Shown piece by piece: positions 32,211 through 32,236 of a stretch of 32,236 nucleotides of DNA (the stretch's first letter is position 1; every line of letters starts with the position of its first letter). The notes under the pieces were generated by a model. The model did not search any database, had not been told where the DNA came from, and was given only the letters and a program-made list of their open reading frames with translations. The stretch lies in NCBI GenBank assembly GCA_045046885.1, contig JASFYX010000010.1:1-32236 (forward strand), read 5' to 3'. The stretch comes from CG1-02-35-72 sp045046885 (GTDB taxonomy: Bacteria; Bacteroidota; Bacteroidia; Flavobacteriales; Flavobacteriaceae). The position numbers were made by a program, and so were the translations under genes.

Positions 32211-32236
32211 TTGAAAAAATAGGGCAAGAATTGGTG

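Overview
The window is ordinary chromosomal DNA from a member of the Bacteroidota, most likely Flavobacteriaceae; I cannot name the genus. The evidence is the low-GC, AT-rich codon usage, the -7 promoter boxes of the form TAnnTTTG in front of several genes, near absence of Shine-Dalgarno motifs, the putative-porin and TonB-receptor families, the rpoB-rpoC-DUF3467 order, and the trpEGDCFBA order.

Layout. 1-8027: 3' part of rpoB (cut by the window edge), rpoC and a DUF3467 gene, closed by a strong bidirectional terminator. 8091-9596 (minus): a GT39-type membrane glycosyltransferase. 9805-13869 (plus): a TonB-dependent receptor, a DUF2461 protein, an Mpo1-like membrane protein, an exported thioredoxin-fold (AhpC/TSA-like) protein and a GNAT acetyltransferase. 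13900-15870 (minus): a putative outer-membrane porin, divergent from rnhB. 16735-17585 (minus): a 52-residue YqaE/Pmp3 gene whose stop codon overlaps the lipB start codon. 17683-21385 (plus): KtrB and KtrA potassium uptake proteins and lysS. 21541-22293 (minus): one unrecognised gene framed by nested imperfect inverted repeats. 22321-22790: a gene-free stretch packed with small palindromic repeats. 22789-29752: a complete tryptophan operon. 29803-32046: an orphan NtrY-like sensor kinase and a crotonase-family enzyme. The last 190 bases hold a palindrome that may be an operator for a gene beyond the window.

The best find is upstream of trpE: a complete ribosome-mediated attenuator. It has a promoter box, an 18-codon leader peptide with three consecutive Trp codons, a 1:2 hairpin, a 14-pair 2:3 antiterminator and a 3:4 intrinsic terminator with a T9 tail. 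Every element is positioned as the classical model requires.

The second theme is a family of small REP-like hairpin repeats with the frame GTCA-arm-GAGCGnAGTCGA-arm'. Their arms differ between copies but stay complementary within each copy. About a dozen copies are present, and seven lie in the trp operon, at every junction where genes do not overlap. One copy is inserted inside another, one supplies the trpC stop codon, and a different GC-rich repeat encodes the last 14 residues of TrpG. I saw no CRISPR array, prophage, transposase, tRNA or rRNA, and no multi-gene system of a wholly unknown type.
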